IMG/VR virus record: IMGVR_UViG_3300027983_000141
Coordinates: 1-21,163 of that record
DNA: 21,163 nt
Origin: a virus
Strand: one strand, 5' to 3'
Shown: piece by piece, positions 20,721 through 21,163 of the stretch
How positions within the stretch are numbered: position 1 is the first letter of the stretch
How the letters are laid out: each line of letters begins with the position of its first letter
Translations under genes and position numbers: made by a program
Notes under the pieces: generated by a model
Databases searched by the model: none
The model's input: the letters and a program-made list of their open reading frames with translations, nothing else
Told to the model about the DNA's origin: nothing

Positions 20721-21053
20721 TTAAAAAATCTGAACTGTTGCCCATTTCGACCAGTCGCCAGTATTGTCAATTACACTTTGCGCATCTTTTTCCGTTTCAA
20801 ATACCCAAGCATCTTCCGCACATTCTGTGTTTCTTCCACTTTCGCAAACATAGGCACTACCGTTTGCTGAATTATCAAAAATAACGTATTGCAAAGTATC
20901 AACTAAAAAGTCGTCGGAATCGTAGCCGTTACCGTTCTTGTTTTCATTTGGCGAGTTAAACCATTCGATTTCACTTTTGATATGGTCGTTAACCATTTCC
21001 ATTGTTTCAAATACTCTTACTTCGTTGTTAATTGTGTTTGTTACGCTGATCAT
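20721..21053 (-). CDS. Small acidic unknown protein, first gene of the early block (110 aa)
   Basis: A 110-residue acidic protein starting MISVTNTINNEVRVFETMEM. It contains two cysteines (VCESGRNTECAEDAW) and a C-terminal DNTGDWSKWATVQIF. No motif recognised. The start is set by a good promoter-like site 39 bases upstream and the leader AAAATTAGAAATT. Acidic small early proteins of phages often bind host factors; that is general context only. Confidence 0.65.
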   Translation of the reverse strand: MISVTNTINNEVRVFETMEMVNDHIKSEIEWFNSPNENKNGNGYDSDDFLVDTLQYVIFDNSANGSAYVCESGRNTECAEDAWVFETEKDAQSVIDNTGDWSKWATVQIF

Positions 21054-21092
21054 AATTTCTAATTTTTAAGTTGTTTAATTAATTTCTATACA

Positions 21093-21124
21093 CAAATATA
21101 AGATAAACTTATTTATCCCGCAAA
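21093..21124 (-). promoter_or_regulatory. Promoter-like site for the early block (TTTG-N20-TATATTTG)
   Basis: On the minus strand TTTG (21124-21121), a 20-base spacer and TATATTTG (21100-21093) fully match the Bacteroidota promoter consensus. It lies 39 bases before the first ATG (21053), with a leader that ends AAAATTAGAAATTATG. Confidence 0.75.
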
Positions 21125-21163
21125 CTTTTTAACATTTATTTCACATTTATTGCATTTATTTTA

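Noticed and set aside
1-21163. tRNA genes, CRISPR arrays and insertion sequences
   Set aside because: No cloverleaf-like block, no regularly spaced repeats and no transposase-like protein or terminal inverted repeats seen by eye.

Overview
The window is a contiguous block of a tailed double-stranded DNA phage or prophage. Every gene I can support is on the minus strand, so transcription runs from about 21.1 kb down to 1. The DNA is AT-rich. Several features point to a Bacteroidota, probably flavobacterial, host. Promoter-like sites match the TTG / TAnnTTTG type of that phylum, start codons follow A-rich leaders rather than Shine-Dalgarno sequences, and several proteins (a DUF3127-like protein, the tail genes, a short Cys-rich peptide) look like families common in phages of that group. 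The host assignment is inference. No integrase, lysis gene, portal or major capsid gene lies in the window.

Region by region, in the direction of transcription. From 21.1 to 17.5 kb is an early region: two small acidic proteins, a small unknown protein, a stand-alone DnaA domain IV-like protein, an HNH homing endonuclease with two AP2-type repeats, a small possibly frameshifted gene, a calcineurin-like phosphoesterase and a RusA-like resolvase. From 17.47 to 17.38 kb is a short non-coding element with a TATATTTG box and a 17-bp terminator hairpin whose loop can pair with the 5' end of the transcript. From 17.4 to 13.9 kb is a replication and modification block: a replication initiator-like protein, a DnaB/RecA-fold helicase, a C5-cytosine methyltransferase and an unknown helical protein. 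From 13.8 to 12.0 kb is a recombination block: Erf annealing protein, YqaJ-type exonuclease and an SSB-like protein with an acidic tail. A 55-residue HTH protein and a transcription terminator close this half at about 11.75 kb.

From 11.7 kb to 1 is the presumed late operon: a 25-residue membrane miniprotein, a small acidic protein, a sigma-factor-like protein, a conserved 128-aa protein, a PLD-like protein, small and large terminase, a gene with a T9 slippery run and two usable C-terminal frames, tail-completion-like proteins, two large tail-structure proteins, the tape measure protein, an XkdF-like prohead protease and the start of a short Cys-rich protein. Head genes probably continue to the left of coordinate 1. 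Genes are packed tightly, mostly with 4-base ATGA or 1-base TAATG overlaps.

The most interesting points are: (1) the pseudoknot-capable sRNA or attenuator before the replication genes; (2) the T9 run that gives the gene after the terminase two alternative C-termini; (3) three near-identical short-leader promoters, each before a separate gene; (4) small genes below usual length cut-offs (HTH 55 aa, membrane peptide 25 aa, 54 aa before the tape measure) supported by overlaps with their neighbours; and (5) a probable frameshift next to the homing endonuclease.
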